Below are positions 53,220-61,384 of a stretch of DNA of 64,000 nt, in pieces (within the stretch, counting starts at the first letter, position 1; each line of letters opens with the position of its first letter). The notes below the pieces were generated by a model. That model ran no database searches and was not told the origin of the DNA. It saw only the letters and a list, made by a program, of their open reading frames with translations. Location of the stretch: contig OZ245995.1 in the NCBI GenBank assembly GCA_965230185.1, positions 3,286,001 through 3,350,000 of the forward strand, read 5' to 3'. The translations under genes and the position numbers were made by a program. This DNA comes from Motiliproteus sp965230185 (GTDB taxonomy: Bacteria; Pseudomonadota; Gammaproteobacteria; Pseudomonadales; Balneatricaceae).

Positions 53220-54173
53220 TCAGCCGGAGCTCTTTCTGCCTCTTAACAGCAATCCCCTGACCCAGCGCCAGCGGCTGATCAGCATGGCCCCGAGAATCAG
53301 CATACAACCCAGCAGCTGCAGTCCATGCATGCCCTCTGCAAACCATAACAACGCCAGCACGGCGGTCCAGACTGGTTCCAGCACCATGATCAGCGCCGCG
53401 TGGCTGGCCGGAGTCAGGCTCTGGCCATAAGTCTGCAGGCCAAAGCGCAGGCTGGTGGCGATCAGCGCACTGGCCAGTAACCAGCCCCACACCGGCGCGG
53501 CCACAGAAGCCGGCCAGTCTTCGCTGAGCAGCGAGATCAGCAGACCTGCCGCCCCGACGACCAGCAGCTGAGTCGCCGTCAGCAGAATGGTGGGAATCGC
53601 CGGAGCACGGTGGGAGATCAGCGAGAAATGTACGGCAAAGACACAGGCGGCCCCCAGAAACCAGAGCTGGCCCACCTCCGGTCGGAAGCCATCCTCCAAC
53701 GACAGACAGGCCAGTCCCGCCACCGCCACCGGCAGTGCCAGCCAGGTACTGCGCGGCGGCCGTTCGCCGAAGAAAACCCGGGCAATCACCGGGACCAGCA
53801 CCACCCCCATGCTGGTGATAAACGCGCCTTCCCCCAGGTGTTTGCCATGGTGCAATCCCAGAATCCACGCCAGCATCGCCACCGCCATCACCAGACCGAA
53901 GCCGAAACAGTGTCGCAGGACCCCGGGGGTTCTCAGCGAAGACCAGGCTGAGTGGCCTGCAATCAACAGCACCGTGCCGGCCAGCAGAAATCGCAGGCCG
54001 ATAAACAGCCAGGGCGGCAACCCCGCCAGCGCTTCCTTGGAAAAGATCCAGCCGAAAGCGGCCAGCAGCGTCACCAGTACCATGGCGATCTCGGCGCGGT
54101 AGTGATTGGAAAGCTTCAACAGATTCGCTCCGGAAATGACGACCATCCAGCTGGTCGCCTGCAATCGGAGCAT
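53220..54173 (-). CDS. EamA/DMT-family transporter
   Basis: 317 residues with ten predicted helices in two EamA repeats. Repeat 1 shows LPPWLFIGLRFLLAGTVLLI and EGAFITSMGVVLVPVIARVF; repeat 2 shows LTPASHAALIMVLEPVWTAV and LLGCMLILGAMLISR. It probably exports metabolites or amino acids across the inner membrane. Later in-frame ATGs (54146, 54083) could be the start, as the first 30 residues are not hydrophobic. It is convergent with the LysR gene, with only eight bases between stops. Confidence 0.88.
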   Translation of the reverse strand: MLRLQATSWMVVISGANLLKLSNHYRAEIAMVLVTLLAAFGWIFSKEALAGLPPWLFIGLRFLLAGTVLLIAGHSAWSSLRTPGVLRHCFGFGLVMAVAMLAWILGLHHGKHLGEGAFITSMGVVLVPVIARVFFGERPPRSTWLALPVAVAGLACLSLEDGFRPEVGQLWFLGAACVFAVHFSLISHRAPAIPTILLTATQLLVVGAAGLLISLLSEDWPASVAAPVWGWLLASALIATSLRFGLQTYGQSLTPASHAALIMVLEPVWTAVLALLWFAEGMHGLQLLGCMLILGAMLISRWRWVRGLLLRGRKSSG

Positions 54174-54256
54174 AGTAACCCGCGAAACAGCTTAAGAAGA
54201 GAAAAAGAAGGGAAATAAGGAGAGTTAACAATGGACTGCCGGTATAACGGCAGGCG

Positions 54257-54550
54257 TTATGGCGACTTCTTTCCGGATCGGGAAAACGGACGCGGATCGA
54301 TCATCAGCTCTTTCAGGAATTTGTTGCACTGAGCCCGGCTATAGGGCCCTGACACCCGCTGCCAGCCGGGTCCGGGGGTCGTCTGAATGCAGAGATAGTG
54401 GTTATCGGTCCGGCTCTGCCACAGATACCAGGGTGCCGGTTTTGCCAGGGCAACGGCGGATACAGGCAGCAACAGAAGCAACATAACCAGCCTTACGATT
54501 CTGTGCCGACCCGGGGTGCCGGCACTACGGAAAGAGTCCCCCCCGTTCAT
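54257..54550 (-). CDS. Small secreted protein of unknown function
   Basis: 97 residues with a signal peptide (basic start, RLVMLLLLLPVSAVALAKP). The mature part contains YLWQSRTDNHYLCIQTTPG and SGPYSRAQCNKFLKELM, with two cysteines that could form a disulfide. Ribosome-binding site GAAGGAGG. Not recognised. Confidence 0.7.
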   Translation of the reverse strand: MNGGDSFRSAGTPGRHRIVRLVMLLLLLPVSAVALAKPAPWYLWQSRTDNHYLCIQTTPGPGWQRVSGPYSRAQCNKFLKELMIDPRPFSRSGKKSP

Positions 54551-54585
54551 CCTGCCTCCTTCGCCTGCGGTAACTATCAGGGTGT

Positions 54586-54939
54586 TCAGCCCTCAGTGTA
54601 CCGCAACCTGCTGAACATAGTCTGAAGACCATCGCCGACGCCCTCGCTGGAGGCAATCATCTCCACCGGTTGAGACGTCGGTATCCCGCTGAGCTTATCT
54701 GGTATGCGGTCGCCATGCGCTATCGTCTTGTGGCAGAAACTCCGCCGGCAGGCACAGAGGCAGAGTTTCTTAATCAGCGTTCGGCTCTGCGGGTCCAGAC
54801 AACGCAGATCTGCCGCGCAGAGGGCGCCTTCACTGATTAACCGGGTCAGGGTATCGGCACTGATTGCGACCCGGGCCTCCCCTACACCGGTCTGAGGTGT
54901 CGCCATCCAGGCTGTTTTATCCATAAAGCTATCCGTCAC
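54586..54939 (-). CDS. Small cysteine-rich cytosolic protein, unknown family
   Basis: 117 residues. The core ISADTLTRLISEGALCAADL followed by RCLDPQSRTLIKKLCLCACR contains five cysteines and looks like a conserved small-protein motif, but I cannot name it. The C-terminal part after FCHKTIAHG is less compelling. A Fur-box-like site lies about 70 bases upstream, so iron regulation is possible. The start could also be the second ATG (codon 6). Confidence 0.55.
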   Translation of the reverse strand: MTDSFMDKTAWMATPQTGVGEARVAISADTLTRLISEGALCAADLRCLDPQSRTLIKKLCLCACRRSFCHKTIAHGDRIPDKLSGIPTSQPVEMIASSEGVGDGLQTMFSRLRYTEG

Positions 54940-55004
54940 TGATCAGAGTCTTCCTGACGAAACAGCAGCAATCGACAGGATTTTATCGCCCAGACTAATG
55001 CGAT

Positions 55005-55019
55005 TGATTATCATTTGCA
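55005..55019. promoter_or_regulatory. Fur-box-like operator between two small genes
   Basis: TGATTAT-C-ATTTGCA fits the 7-1-7 Fur consensus TGATAAT-N-ATTATCA at 11 of 14 positions, with further AT-rich ATGATT sequence to the right. It lies between the divergent small genes at 54939 (minus) and 55169 (plus). Confidence 0.5.
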
Positions 55020-55168
55020 ATGATTCTTTTATTGTTCCTCTCTGCGGTCGGACACCAGAGACCGGCCGCAGCGATTACCCGATTCCCGATCAGGCCGAAG
55101 TTGAAGGGAAATGAACCGGAGCGCCTTTAACTGCCACTCACGTCCGGAACCCCGCAGGAGAAAGACTT

Positions 55169-55591
55169 ATGAAAGTGAGCAAATATACGGTAATCGTCCT
55201 GATCCTTACTCTGACAGTCCCCGGCAGCCGGGCTGCGGAATCGTCGATCCCGGATCAGTGGCGCCAGGGACTGACCGGCGCCCGACTTACCGCTTACGAC
55301 GGTTCAGTCACCCGTAACAACAGCACTCTGACAGTGATTCGTTTTTGTCGGAATGGTCGCTATCACTACTACAAAGAGGGCAGCTGGTACGTACCGGGTA
55401 CCGCTGGCGGCGCCTCCAACAACCGAATCTCCGGTAACTGGGATATTAAGCAGCAGGGCTTTCAGACCCTGCTGGTTTACCGGACCGACCGCGGTAATGA
55501 GGGCGCTTTTCCAATCTACCTTCAGAGTAACGGCCGGGTGAATATCGGTGGAACAGGCTTTGCGGTCGAAAGAGGACGAGCCGGTTGCTAA
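55169..55591 (+). CDS. Secreted hypothetical protein
   Basis: 140 residues. A signal peptide (YTVIVLILTLTVPGSRA) leads to a mature protein with NNSTLTVIRFCRNGRYHYY, then SNNRISGNWDIKQQGFQTLL and a C-terminal GTGFAVERGRAGC. It looks like a beta-rich periplasmic domain with two cysteines likely to pair. Ribosome-binding site AGGAG well placed. Not recognised; the upstream Fur-like site is 150 bases away. Confidence 0.7.
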   Translation: MKVSKYTVIVLILTLTVPGSRAAESSIPDQWRQGLTGARLTAYDGSVTRNNSTLTVIRFCRNGRYHYYKEGSWYVPGTAGGASNNRISGNWDIKQQGFQTLLVYRTDRGNEGAFPIYLQSNGRVNIGGTGFAVERGRAGC

Positions 55592-55680
55592 GCGTGGTAA
55601 TGACAGCTACAGAGGCAGTGTACCCGCTTACTCAGATCATGAGCGCCGCACGTTGTTTATTCCCGATCACCATAAAATAA

Positions 55681-55721
55681 CGGCCTGCTGAGTCCCCTTC
55701 TCAGGGTTGATCAGCAGGCCG
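55681..55721 (-). terminator. Rho-independent terminator of the FAH-family gene
   Basis: On the minus strand CGGCCTGCTGA pairs with TCAGCAGGCCG (11 bp) across a 19-base loop, followed by TTATTTTATGG. It lies 37 bases past the stop at 55758. Confidence 0.75.
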
Positions 55722-55757
55722 CAGGTGTAACTCAGCGATCAGAACCCGCAGGCTCTG

Positions 55758-56768
55758 TTACAGCATTTCCACCACTTCATTTTCAATGGTGCCAAACACC
55801 GAATCGCCATTGCGGTCCAGCATTTCGATACGAACCCGGTCACCATAACCCATAAAGCTGGTGGCCGGCTGGCCCTGCTCGATGGTCTCGTACATACGAA
55901 CTTCCGCCAGGCAGCAGTAGCCAACGCCGCCGTTTTCGATGCTGGAGCCGTGCAGATCCCCCTGTTTATTGGAGACCGTACCGGAACCGATAATGGAGCC
56001 GGCACAGAGTTCACGACTTCTGGCTACATGGGCAACCAGCTGGGCGAAGTCGAAAGTCATGTCGACGCCAGCCTCAGGTCTGCCGAACAGCTTATCGTTG
56101 TAGTAAACGGTCAACGGCAGATGTACCTTGTTATCCTGCCAGGCATCCCCCAGCTCATCAGGAGTGATCGCTACCGGTGAGAAAGCGCTGGCGGGTTTGG
56201 ACTGGAAGAAGCCGAAGCCCTTGGCCAGTTCGCCGGGAATCAGGCCGCGCAGGGAGACATCGTTGACCAGCATGATCAGACGAATCCGTTCGGCGCACTC
56301 TTCGACAGAGGCCCCCAGCGGCACATCGTCGGTGACCACGGTGACTTCCGCTTCGAAATCGATGCCCCACTCTTTGTTGGCCACCACCTGATCGCGGGGA
56401 CCGATAAAGCTGTCGGAGCCCCCCTGATACATCAGCGGATCGGTATAGAAAGATGGCGGCAACTGAGCACCGCGAGCTTTGCGCACCAGCTCCACGTGAT
56501 TGATATAGGCGGAGCCGTCTGCCCACTGATAGGCCCTGGGCAGTGGTGAATGGCAGTCATTCACCTGAAAAGGCTCAGCGCCGGCGCAGTCGCCGTTATT
56601 GAGGCTCTGATACACCTCATTCAGTTTCGATTCTGTGTCGGCCCAGTGATCCAGCGCCTGCTGCATTGTCACAGCAACCTCCGGAACTTTGACGCAGCTG
56701 GTCAGATCGCGGCTGACAACAACAAGTGTGCCGTCACGTCCGCCGGCTTTCAGCGTGGCTAATTTCAT
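55758..56768 (-). CDS. Fumarylacetoacetate hydrolase family protein
   Basis: 336 residues. The catalytic domain shows EWGIDFEAEVTVVTDDVPLG (metal-binding acidic residues), VNDVSLRGLIPGE, SKPASAFSPVAITPDEL and AGSIIGSGTVSNKQ. This resembles FAA hydrolases that cleave beta-diketone ring-fission products. The start at 56768 (MKLATLKAGG) is the family N-terminus; the frame is open 27 codons more. It has its own upstream palindrome at 56893 and terminator at 55681. It is the last enzyme of a putative aromatic-acid pathway. Confidence 0.9.
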   Translation of the reverse strand: MKLATLKAGGRDGTLVVVSRDLTSCVKVPEVAVTMQQALDHWADTESKLNEVYQSLNNGDCAGAEPFQVNDCHSPLPRAYQWADGSAYINHVELVRKARGAQLPPSFYTDPLMYQGGSDSFIGPRDQVVANKEWGIDFEAEVTVVTDDVPLGASVEECAERIRLIMLVNDVSLRGLIPGELAKGFGFFQSKPASAFSPVAITPDELGDAWQDNKVHLPLTVYYNDKLFGRPEAGVDMTFDFAQLVAHVARSRELCAGSIIGSGTVSNKQGDLHGSSIENGGVGYCCLAEVRMYETIEQGQPATSFMGYGDRVRIEMLDRNGDSVFGTIENEVVEML

Positions 56769-56892
56769 AATAATAGGTCTCTTGCTATGCTCGGTCCGGA
56801 CGGCTCGAGGGTCCGGCGCAGACGGAAGCCTGATCGGTGCCGGCGGCAATAAATCACCGCCGCTGGCCTTGTCTGTAGTATGCCTCAGATCT

Positions 56893-56916
56893 CATTAGTT
56901 TCAATTGCAACTAATG
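56893..56916. promoter_or_regulatory. 24-bp palindrome upstream of the FAH-family gene
   Basis: CATTAGTTTCAATTG then CAACTAATG is a palindrome with one mismatched pair. Its core GTTTCA-AT-TGCAAC matches the GTTTCA-NN-TGAAAC sites in front of dctP, so a common regulator is likely. Confidence 0.6.
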
Positions 56917-56972
56917 AAATTATGAGCGCCGTTTCCAGAAATTAAACAGTGCGTAATTTTTCCGCAGCGCGA

Positions 56973-57197
56973 CTACACTCCTTCCCGGGCTGCCGCCATG
57001 GCTTCCCGCAACACATTCAGATCGCCGATCTGATTGGCCAGCAGCAGGATCAGCCGGGCGTTGACCTTTTCACTCTGCTCATCACTGAGGTCACGGTGCA
57101 TCTCAATCAGCGCTTCATAAAAATCATCACCGGGACGGTAGGCACGGAAGAAACGCTTATCGCTCTGGTGGAAGTTGGATTCAGTATTCAGGGACAT
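56973..57197 (-). CDS. DUF2783 domain protein
   Basis: 74 residues. The core DLSDEQSEKVNARLILLLAN then QIGDLNVLREAMAAAR is the DUF2783 signature; the protein is helical and acidic. It is 17 bases downstream of the FAD monooxygenase gene on the same strand. In other genomes DUF2783 often sits beside such flavin monooxygenases and fumarylacetoacetase-like enzymes, suggesting a small accessory subunit. Confidence 0.85.
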   Translation of the reverse strand: MSLNTESNFHQSDKRFFRAYRPGDDFYEALIEMHRDLSDEQSEKVNARLILLLANQIGDLNVLREAMAAAREGV

Positions 57198-57214
57198 GAT
57201 GATCTCCTCCGGCC

Positions 57215-58888
57215 TCAGTTACAGGTAGCGGTGTTGACGGCAGCACGAATGCTGTCCACGTTCAGCGCCCGCCAGCGGGCGGCGACATGCTGATCCGGAC
57301 GGGTCAGGTAGGTCGTACCGTTGCGGGCATCATAGCGTTCGGCCATCAGGCCTCTGACATCCAGCACGGTACGGATCCCCTCCGGTGCACAACCGGTTGC
57401 GGCAACCACCACCGGCTGCACCGGTATGTCAGCCTGTTCCAGCGTTTGCAGCTGACTGAGGGTTTCCCGGTCCAGTGCTCCGGCATCGTCGGTAAAGTAC
57501 AGGGCCTGGAAACGGTTTCCGAACACCTTCAGGGCCCAGCGCTCATCCCGGTCACCCTGCACCGGCGCATCGTCCATCACCGCTCCGGGTACCATATTGC
57601 CGGCGAAATCGTCACCTTCTCCCGTATTCAGCGGTGATTCCGTCAGGAAAGCCGCATCGGACAGGCGACCGGAGTTCACCAGCTTCTGTGCAAAGTGGTA
57701 ATCCCGGGACAACTCCAGGGTGGCATTGCGGAACAGTTTCGACACCTTCGATTTCGGGGTGATGAAATCGGTGGAGCGGGTTGAGTTCAGCAGATTCTCA
57801 TCGGCGGCGTACTCACGCTCATCGCAGTAGCTGTCGATCAGCGCATCGGGAGCCTTGCCGTCCATCACCAGCTTCAGCTTCCACAACAGGTTGTCGGTGT
57901 CCTGGAACCCGGAGTTAGCCCCGCGGGCGCCGAAAGGCGACACCTGGTGGGCGGCATCGCCGGCGAAGATGACCCGTCCCTGACGGAAGCGGTCCATGCG
58001 GCGACACATAAAGGTGTAAACACTGGCCCACTCCAGCTCAAAATCCACATCCTCGCCCAGCATCGCTTTCACCCGGGGAATGATATTTTCCGGTTTCTTC
58101 TCCTCGTCCGGATCCTTGTCCCAGCCCAGCTGGAAATCCAGTCGCCAGACATCGTCGGACTGACGGTGCAACAGTGTCGACTGTTCCGGATGGTAAGAGG
58201 GATCGAAGGAGAACCAGCGCTCCGGCGGGAAATCCGCCTTCATTACGATATCGGCGATCAGGAAGCGATCCTCAAACACCTTACCGCGCATAGCCAGACC
58301 CAGCATGTTACGCACCGAACTGTTGGCGCCATCGGCCACGATCAGCCAGTCGGTAGTAATCTGGTAGGGGCCGTCCGGGGTTTCGATGGTCAGGGTCACT
58401 TTGTCGGCGTTACCCTCGCCGTTTTCGACGGCAACCACCTTGTTTTTCCAGCGTACTTCAACGTCGTCCAGCTCGTTGAGGCGATCGACCATATACTCCT
58501 CGAGGTAGTACTGCTGCAGGTTGATGAAGGCAGGCTGCTCATGCCCCTCCTCCGGCAGCAGGTCGAAGCTGGTGACCAGCTCATCCCTGAAAAACACCTT
58601 GCCGACTTTCCAGGTCACCCCTTTGTCCACCATCCGCTTACCGCAACCAAGACGGTCCAGCACCTCCAGTGCCCGCTTGGAGTAGCAGACCGCCCGGGAA
58701 CCGACGCTGACGGTATTATTGTCATCGAGAATAACGGCGGGAATGCCCTGGATACCGGCATCGATACCGGCGGCCATGCCAATGGGACCGGCACCGACAA
58801 TCACCAGCGGATGATGGGCCGGCGTGTCGCTCTGCTGATCCCGCGACTGAATGTAATCGTAAACGGGGTTCTGATAAGTCAGAAACAT
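57215..58888 (-). CDS. FAD-dependent aromatic monooxygenase (MhpA/PheA-like)
   Basis: 557 residues of the class A flavoprotein hydroxylase family. GxGxxG motif VIVGAGPIGMAAGIDAG; DG motif WLIVADGANSSVRNML; GD motif VIFAGDAAHQVSPFGARG with ANSGFQDTDNL. The C-terminal thioredoxin-like domain is present. Such enzymes hydroxylate phenolic or aryl-acid substrates with NAD(P)H and O2. It lies between an MBL-fold gene and DUF2783 in an apparent operon. The exact substrate is unknown. Confidence 0.9.
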   Translation of the reverse strand: MFLTYQNPVYDYIQSRDQQSDTPAHHPLVIVGAGPIGMAAGIDAGIQGIPAVILDDNNTVSVGSRAVCYSKRALEVLDRLGCGKRMVDKGVTWKVGKVFFRDELVTSFDLLPEEGHEQPAFINLQQYYLEEYMVDRLNELDDVEVRWKNKVVAVENGEGNADKVTLTIETPDGPYQITTDWLIVADGANSSVRNMLGLAMRGKVFEDRFLIADIVMKADFPPERWFSFDPSYHPEQSTLLHRQSDDVWRLDFQLGWDKDPDEEKKPENIIPRVKAMLGEDVDFELEWASVYTFMCRRMDRFRQGRVIFAGDAAHQVSPFGARGANSGFQDTDNLLWKLKLVMDGKAPDALIDSYCDEREYAADENLLNSTRSTDFITPKSKVSKLFRNATLELSRDYHFAQKLVNSGRLSDAAFLTESPLNTGEGDDFAGNMVPGAVMDDAPVQGDRDERWALKVFGNRFQALYFTDDAGALDRETLSQLQTLEQADIPVQPVVVAATGCAPEGIRTVLDVRGLMAERYDARNGTTYLTRPDQHVAARWRALNVDSIRAAVNTATCN

Positions 58889-59020
58889 CGGAGTTCACCT
58901 CGTTGTTCTTGTTCTGAGGAGCGGCGACCGGCAACGGGCCGGCCGCCGGAAATCCCGGTGACACAGGGATTCCCTGCTGAAATCGTGACTGCGGCCCTAC
59001 AGCCGCATTGATCCGTGATC

Positions 59021-59992
59021 TTACTGTGGCTGTTCCTGCTGCAGGCCGTGCCACATGTCCTGGTCCCGCTCGGCGGTCCAGATCTGCGGATCACGGATAC
59101 CCTGAGCTTCGTCAAAGGCACGGGTCACATCAAAAGGCAGGCAGTGCTCATAGATAAAGACATGCCCGAATTTGGGATCCATATTTCTGCGGGCCAGCGC
59201 CATGCAGTCCCTGAGGTCCATTTTTTCGGCGACCGCCTGCTGTGCACTCTGGTACAACGTGCTGACAAAGTCGCGGGTATAGGCCAGGCCTTCGGCGACC
59301 TTCTCGGGAGTATCCAGGGCCGGGCCACGACCGGGAATCAGTTTCTTCGCACCCAGTGCTGTGATGTTGTCGAGAGTCTGCGGCCAGTCAGCCAGGTAAG
59401 CATCGCCGGTATAACAGGCGGCGTCGCATTCGACCAGATCGCCGGAGAACAGCACACCTTCGCCCGGCACCCAGACCACGGTGTCCCCTTTGGTGTGGCC
59501 ACGGCCCAGCTGCATGATTTTCACTTCGAGGTTACCCATAAACAGGGTCATCTCTTTCTGGAAGGTCAGGGTCGGCCAGGTCAGGCCGGGGATGCTTTCC
59601 ACCGACTGGAACAGACGCGGGAAGCGACCGATCTCGGAATCCATATCCTGCTGGCCACGTTCGACAATCAGGTCATAGGTATCCTGGCTGGCAATCACCT
59701 GCTCCAGTCCGTGCTCCTTATAACCGGAAGCGCCCAGTACCCGCACCGCGTGATAGTGGGACAGGGTGACATACTTGATCGGCAGGTCAGTGACTTCACG
59801 AATCTGGCGTACCACATCCTGAGCCATCACCGGGGTGGCGGTGGCATCGATAATCATCACGGAGTCGTCACCGATAATTACGCCGGTGTTGGGATCGCCT
59901 TCGGCGGTAAAGGCCCAGCAGTGTTCTGAAAGCTGACTGAAACTGACCTTTTTCTCTTCCAGGTCGGCGACTGAAGCAAACTGTGTAGTCAT
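59021..59992 (-). CDS. MBL-fold protein with atypical metal site
   Basis: 323 residues of the quinoprotein-relay/MBL type. The usual HxHxDH reads YVTLSHYHAVRVLGASGY, so the Asp and third His are Val and Arg. GRGHTKGDTVVWVPG provides the next His, GVLFSGDLVECDAACYTGD an Asp, and the last His position reads IPGRGP (Arg). Only part of the metal site remains. The gene is first in the monooxygenase operon and divergent from IclR. The reaction is unknown. Confidence 0.82.
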   Translation of the reverse strand: MTTQFASVADLEEKKVSFSQLSEHCWAFTAEGDPNTGVIIGDDSVMIIDATATPVMAQDVVRQIREVTDLPIKYVTLSHYHAVRVLGASGYKEHGLEQVIASQDTYDLIVERGQQDMDSEIGRFPRLFQSVESIPGLTWPTLTFQKEMTLFMGNLEVKIMQLGRGHTKGDTVVWVPGEGVLFSGDLVECDAACYTGDAYLADWPQTLDNITALGAKKLIPGRGPALDTPEKVAEGLAYTRDFVSTLYQSAQQAVAEKMDLRDCMALARRNMDPKFGHVFIYEHCLPFDVTRAFDEAQGIRDPQIWTAERDQDMWHGLQQEQPQ

Positions 59993-60094
59993 CGTGATTC
60001 CTCTTATTCCTGCGGTCTCTGCTCATCTCGAGCGGGTTACCCGGCGGTTATCTATACTGTGCTGTCACACCCGCTTTCGGTCTCAGCCGGGTAA

Positions 60095-60109
60095 TTACGA
60101 TTTACGTAA
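60095..60109. promoter_or_regulatory. TTACG-N5-CGTAA palindrome, copy 1
   Basis: TTACG-ATTTA-CGTAA lies 103 bases before the MBL-fold gene start. Same half-sites and spacer as copy 2; likely IclR operator. Confidence 0.6.
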
Positions 60110-60189
60110 CCGGGATGACATTTGACAAAAATTATCTAATCACTACCTTTTTTTCGGCGCAACCGGCAAAATTATCGGATATGATTTAT

Positions 60190-60204
60190 TTACGTATTTC
60201 GTAA
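60190..60204. promoter_or_regulatory. TTACG-N5-CGTAA palindrome, copy 2
   Basis: TTACG-TATTT-CGTAA ends 13 bases before the IclR start, so binding there should block the regulator's own expression. Centre-to-centre distance from copy 1 is 95 bp, close to nine helical turns. Confidence 0.6.
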
Positions 60205-60217
60205 TGAAGGGTTGCTA

Positions 60218-61045
60218 ATGAAAGATTCAGAGTTCCGGATCGATAAAAAAACGACGCAGAAAACAGCCACCAAAGGCGGAGTCCAGTCGGTGGAAGTCGG
60301 GATGGGCTTGCTGAAAGCGCTGGCGGCCATCGGCGGCCACGCCTCTCTGAACGAACTGGCGGAAGCGGTGGATATGCACCCCGCCAAGGCTCATCGCTAC
60401 CTGGTCAGCCTGGTGCAGTCCGGGTTTGTCGAACGCACCGCCCACGGTCGTTATGATCTGGGGCCCTATGTACTGGAATTCGCCACCGCCTACCTGTCAC
60501 GGCTCGATCCCACCTCGGTGGCCAACGCCATGATCGAGGACATGTGGGCCAGAACCGACGAGGGAGTCATTCTCACGGTCTGGGGCACCGCCGGCACCAC
60601 CGTGATTCGCTGGTTCCAGTCACGACGCCCGATCTCGGTGGGTATCCGACCGGGCACCAATTTCTCAACCCTGATGTCCGCCTCCGGCCGGGTATTTCTG
60701 GCCTACCTGCCCCGGGAGCTGACCCGACCGGTTGTCGAAACAGAACTGAAGACGCTGGCCGACAGCACCAGCCCGAAGGCTCCGAAAAACTTGCAGGACA
60801 TCGCGGGTCTGATCGAGGAAACCCGTCGCCACGGTCTCGGCAAGGTCACCGGCCACAGCGTCGAAGGGGTGTCGGCGCTGGCGGCCCCCATCTTCGATTA
60901 CCGGGGCGAACTGGTACTGTCGCTGGCACTGTTCGGTTTTAAGTCCAGCTTTGACGTCAGCTGGGACGGCCCCAATGCCCAGCTGCTGAAAGAAACCGCC
61001 GGCGATATCTCACGCAAACTCGGATACATCGCAGATCAGAACTGA
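60218..61045 (+). CDS. IclR-family transcriptional regulator
   Basis: 275 residues from the ATG at 60218 with GAAGGG seven bases upstream. The winged helix-turn-helix is VEVGMGLLKALAAIGGHASLN region, with LAEAVDMHPAKAHRYLVSLV; the effector domain follows (ILTVWGTAGTTVIRWFQ, LMSASGRVFLAYLP, VEGVSALAAPIFDYRGEL). It is divergent from the MBL/monooxygenase operon and upstream of the TRAP transporter operon. Most likely it controls one or both in response to an aromatic acid. Confidence 0.92.
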   Translation: MKDSEFRIDKKTTQKTATKGGVQSVEVGMGLLKALAAIGGHASLNELAEAVDMHPAKAHRYLVSLVQSGFVERTAHGRYDLGPYVLEFATAYLSRLDPTSVANAMIEDMWARTDEGVILTVWGTAGTTVIRWFQSRRPISVGIRPGTNFSTLMSASGRVFLAYLPRELTRPVVETELKTLADSTSPKAPKNLQDIAGLIEETRRHGLGKVTGHSVEGVSALAAPIFDYRGELVLSLALFGFKSSFDVSWDGPNAQLLKETAGDISRKLGYIADQN

Positions 61046-61384
61046 TCCTTCCGTTGCTGCCGGGGCTCCGTGACCCTTCATCGGCGCCCCCTTCGTCGCT
61101 GCCGCTTCCGTCTCTCCGCCCCCTGTTACAACGCAGGAAGCGGAGCAGACGCCACCCCGCCCCGGCAGCCCTGCCCTCGCTCTTTCTCTGTATTCCCATA
61201 GCCAGATCTAATTACACATGTCGTAAAAATAGAATATTGCCTCCGGGACGAACTTGATAATTAGTTTCAAATGAAATTAACTAGTTTCATATGAAACCTT
61301 TGCTGCCCCTCCATCAACAGACACAGGCAGCCGGGGCAGACAGATTACGCACATCAAGAAATCATCTTGAGAGGAAAATAAAAA
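61046..61384. other. Promoter region of the TRAP transporter operon
   Basis: 339 bases with no gene. The two palindromes described separately lie at 61264-61297, and a purine-rich ribosome-binding site (GAGAGGA) precedes dctP. Confidence 0.5.
61264..61297. promoter_or_regulatory. Tandem GTTTCA-NN-TGAAAC palindromes upstream of dctP
   Basis: GTTTCAAATGAAAT (61264-61277) and the perfect GTTTCATATGAAAC (61284-61297) are 20 bp apart centre to centre, about two turns, so two dimers could bind on the same face. They match the core of the palindrome before the FAH-family gene. Confidence 0.65.

Noticed and set aside
53173..54231. 352-codon minus-strand frame overlapping the DMT transporter
   Set aside because: It is a Gly/Arg-rich shadow frame of the 53220-54173 gene, which has the clear ten-helix EamA pattern.
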